A program made the translations under genes and the position numbers. A stretch of 64,000 nucleotides of DNA from Oidiodendron maius Zn (Eukaryota > Ascomycota > Leotiomycetes > Myxotrichaceae): the NCBI GenBank assembly GCA_000827325.1, contig KN832881.1, forward strand, positions 890,616 through 954,615, written 5' to 3'. This document shows positions 63,489 through 64,000 of the stretch, piece after piece; within the stretch, counting starts at the first letter, position 1; each line of letters begins with the position of its first letter. The notes under the pieces are model-generated. The model was not told where the DNA came from, searched no databases, and saw only the letters and a program-made list of their open reading frames with translations.

Positions 63489-63888
63489 ATGTCTATGTTC
63501 GGACTCGGCCGCCCCCAGCCCTCATCGGCGGAGAAGATCGCTGCCGCAGAGCAGGAGATGGACCTCATCACAGATATGTTCAGCAAGTAAGTACACCCCG
63601 TTCTCTCTCTTTGTCCCTCCCGGTTTTACGTCCCAATGTAGACCTCTCGTCATAACTGCATTTCACTACGCATGATGACTAATGCACGCCCTTAGACTCC
63701 AACAAGCTTGCATGAAGAAGTGCGTGCCCACTGAATACCGCGAGGGGGAGATCAATAAGGGGGAGGGCGTATGCCTCGATCGCTGCGCAGCCAAGTTCTT
63801 CGATGTCCAGTTGAAAGTATCGGAGCTGTTGCAGCAGCAGGCTGCAGCGAAAGGGGCTGGAGGTGGCATGGGTTTCGGAGGGATGTAG
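63489..63888 (+). CDS. TIM10: Mitochondrial small Tim chaperone Tim10
   Basis: Intermembrane-space chaperone that partners Tim9 in a hexamer ferrying hydrophobic precursors to the TIM22 and SAM machineries. Exons 63489-63586 and 63696-63888 join in phase to 96 aa. The twin CX3C motifs are intact: C38-x3-C42 (ACMKKC) and C59-x3-C63 (VCLDRC), with the usual 16-residue spacing between them. The helix [18 protein letters not shown] precedes the first motif, and [16 protein letters not shown] follows the second. A Gly/Met-rich tail ([11 protein letters not shown]) ends the protein. The intron is 109 bp. Import uses the Mia40 disulfide relay in this family, so no cleavable presequence is expected. 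Confidence 0.95.
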
Positions 63889-64000
63889 GAGCTTGAATTT
63901 TGCATTGAGCCCGCCAAGGACGAGTGAACTGCTACGACATTGGAGCGAGGACATCTTTTGGGTGTGGCCAATTCGTGTTGGACTGACGTAGGCATAAATT

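Overview
This window is nuclear DNA of a filamentous ascomycete (Pezizomycotina; a leotiomycete-like fungus is my guess, not shown). The genes are eukaryotic and closely packed on both strands. Most are split by short introns of about 45-110 bp with GTRNGT-like donors, CTAAC-like branch points and YAG acceptors. Many products are fungal-specific families (Pal1, Ypt35-type PX, DUF7707, SAS4, Rsc4-type bromodomain). I see no tRNA, rRNA, CRISPR array or bacterial operon. Exon boundaries below were joined by hand from frame, splice consensus and family similarity; nearly all joins close in phase, but a boundary can be off by a base.

Layout. 1-13.3 kb: LMBR1-type lysosomal transporter (partial), CFT1 (CPSF160), USB1 (U6 snRNA processing), PAL1 (cell morphology), ERO1 (ER disulfide formation), CKS1 (CDK subunit). 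13.3-21.3 kb: an Rsc4-like bromodomain protein and an SSB-type ribosome-associated HSP70. 21.3-30 kb: 2EXR/F-box-like protein, mitochondrial RRF1, an RGG-rich protein of unknown role, CDC26 of the APC/C, TAF2 of TFIID. 31.5-45 kb: SAS4, an IQ-motif protein, choline/ethanolamine phosphotransferase, a GPI-type DUF7707 protein, YPT35-like PX protein, a DsbA-like thioredoxin-fold protein, a Mid2-like membrane protein. 45-53.2 kb: a 10-exon hybrid histidine kinase and a Meu6-like PH protein. 53.2-64 kb: a gene-poor 3.1 kb stretch, an unknown 690-aa protein, a four-helix membrane protein, mitochondrial lysyl-tRNA synthetase MSK1 and TIM10.

The genes are mostly housekeeping functions (RNA 3' ends, transcription, cell cycle, mitochondrial translation and import, ER folding, signalling) and do not form a pathway cluster.

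The most unusual locus is the SSB-type HSP70 gene at 17.0-21.3 kb. One of its introns is about 1.5 kb long and carries an intact same-strand ORF for a GIY-YIG nuclease-like protein with a C-terminal C2H2 zinc finger, behind a 72-bp tandem repeat. Two other enlarged introns of the same gene keep short relics of the 3' end of that same ORF. This looks like repeated insertion of one intron-dwelling mobile element family into a single nuclear gene.
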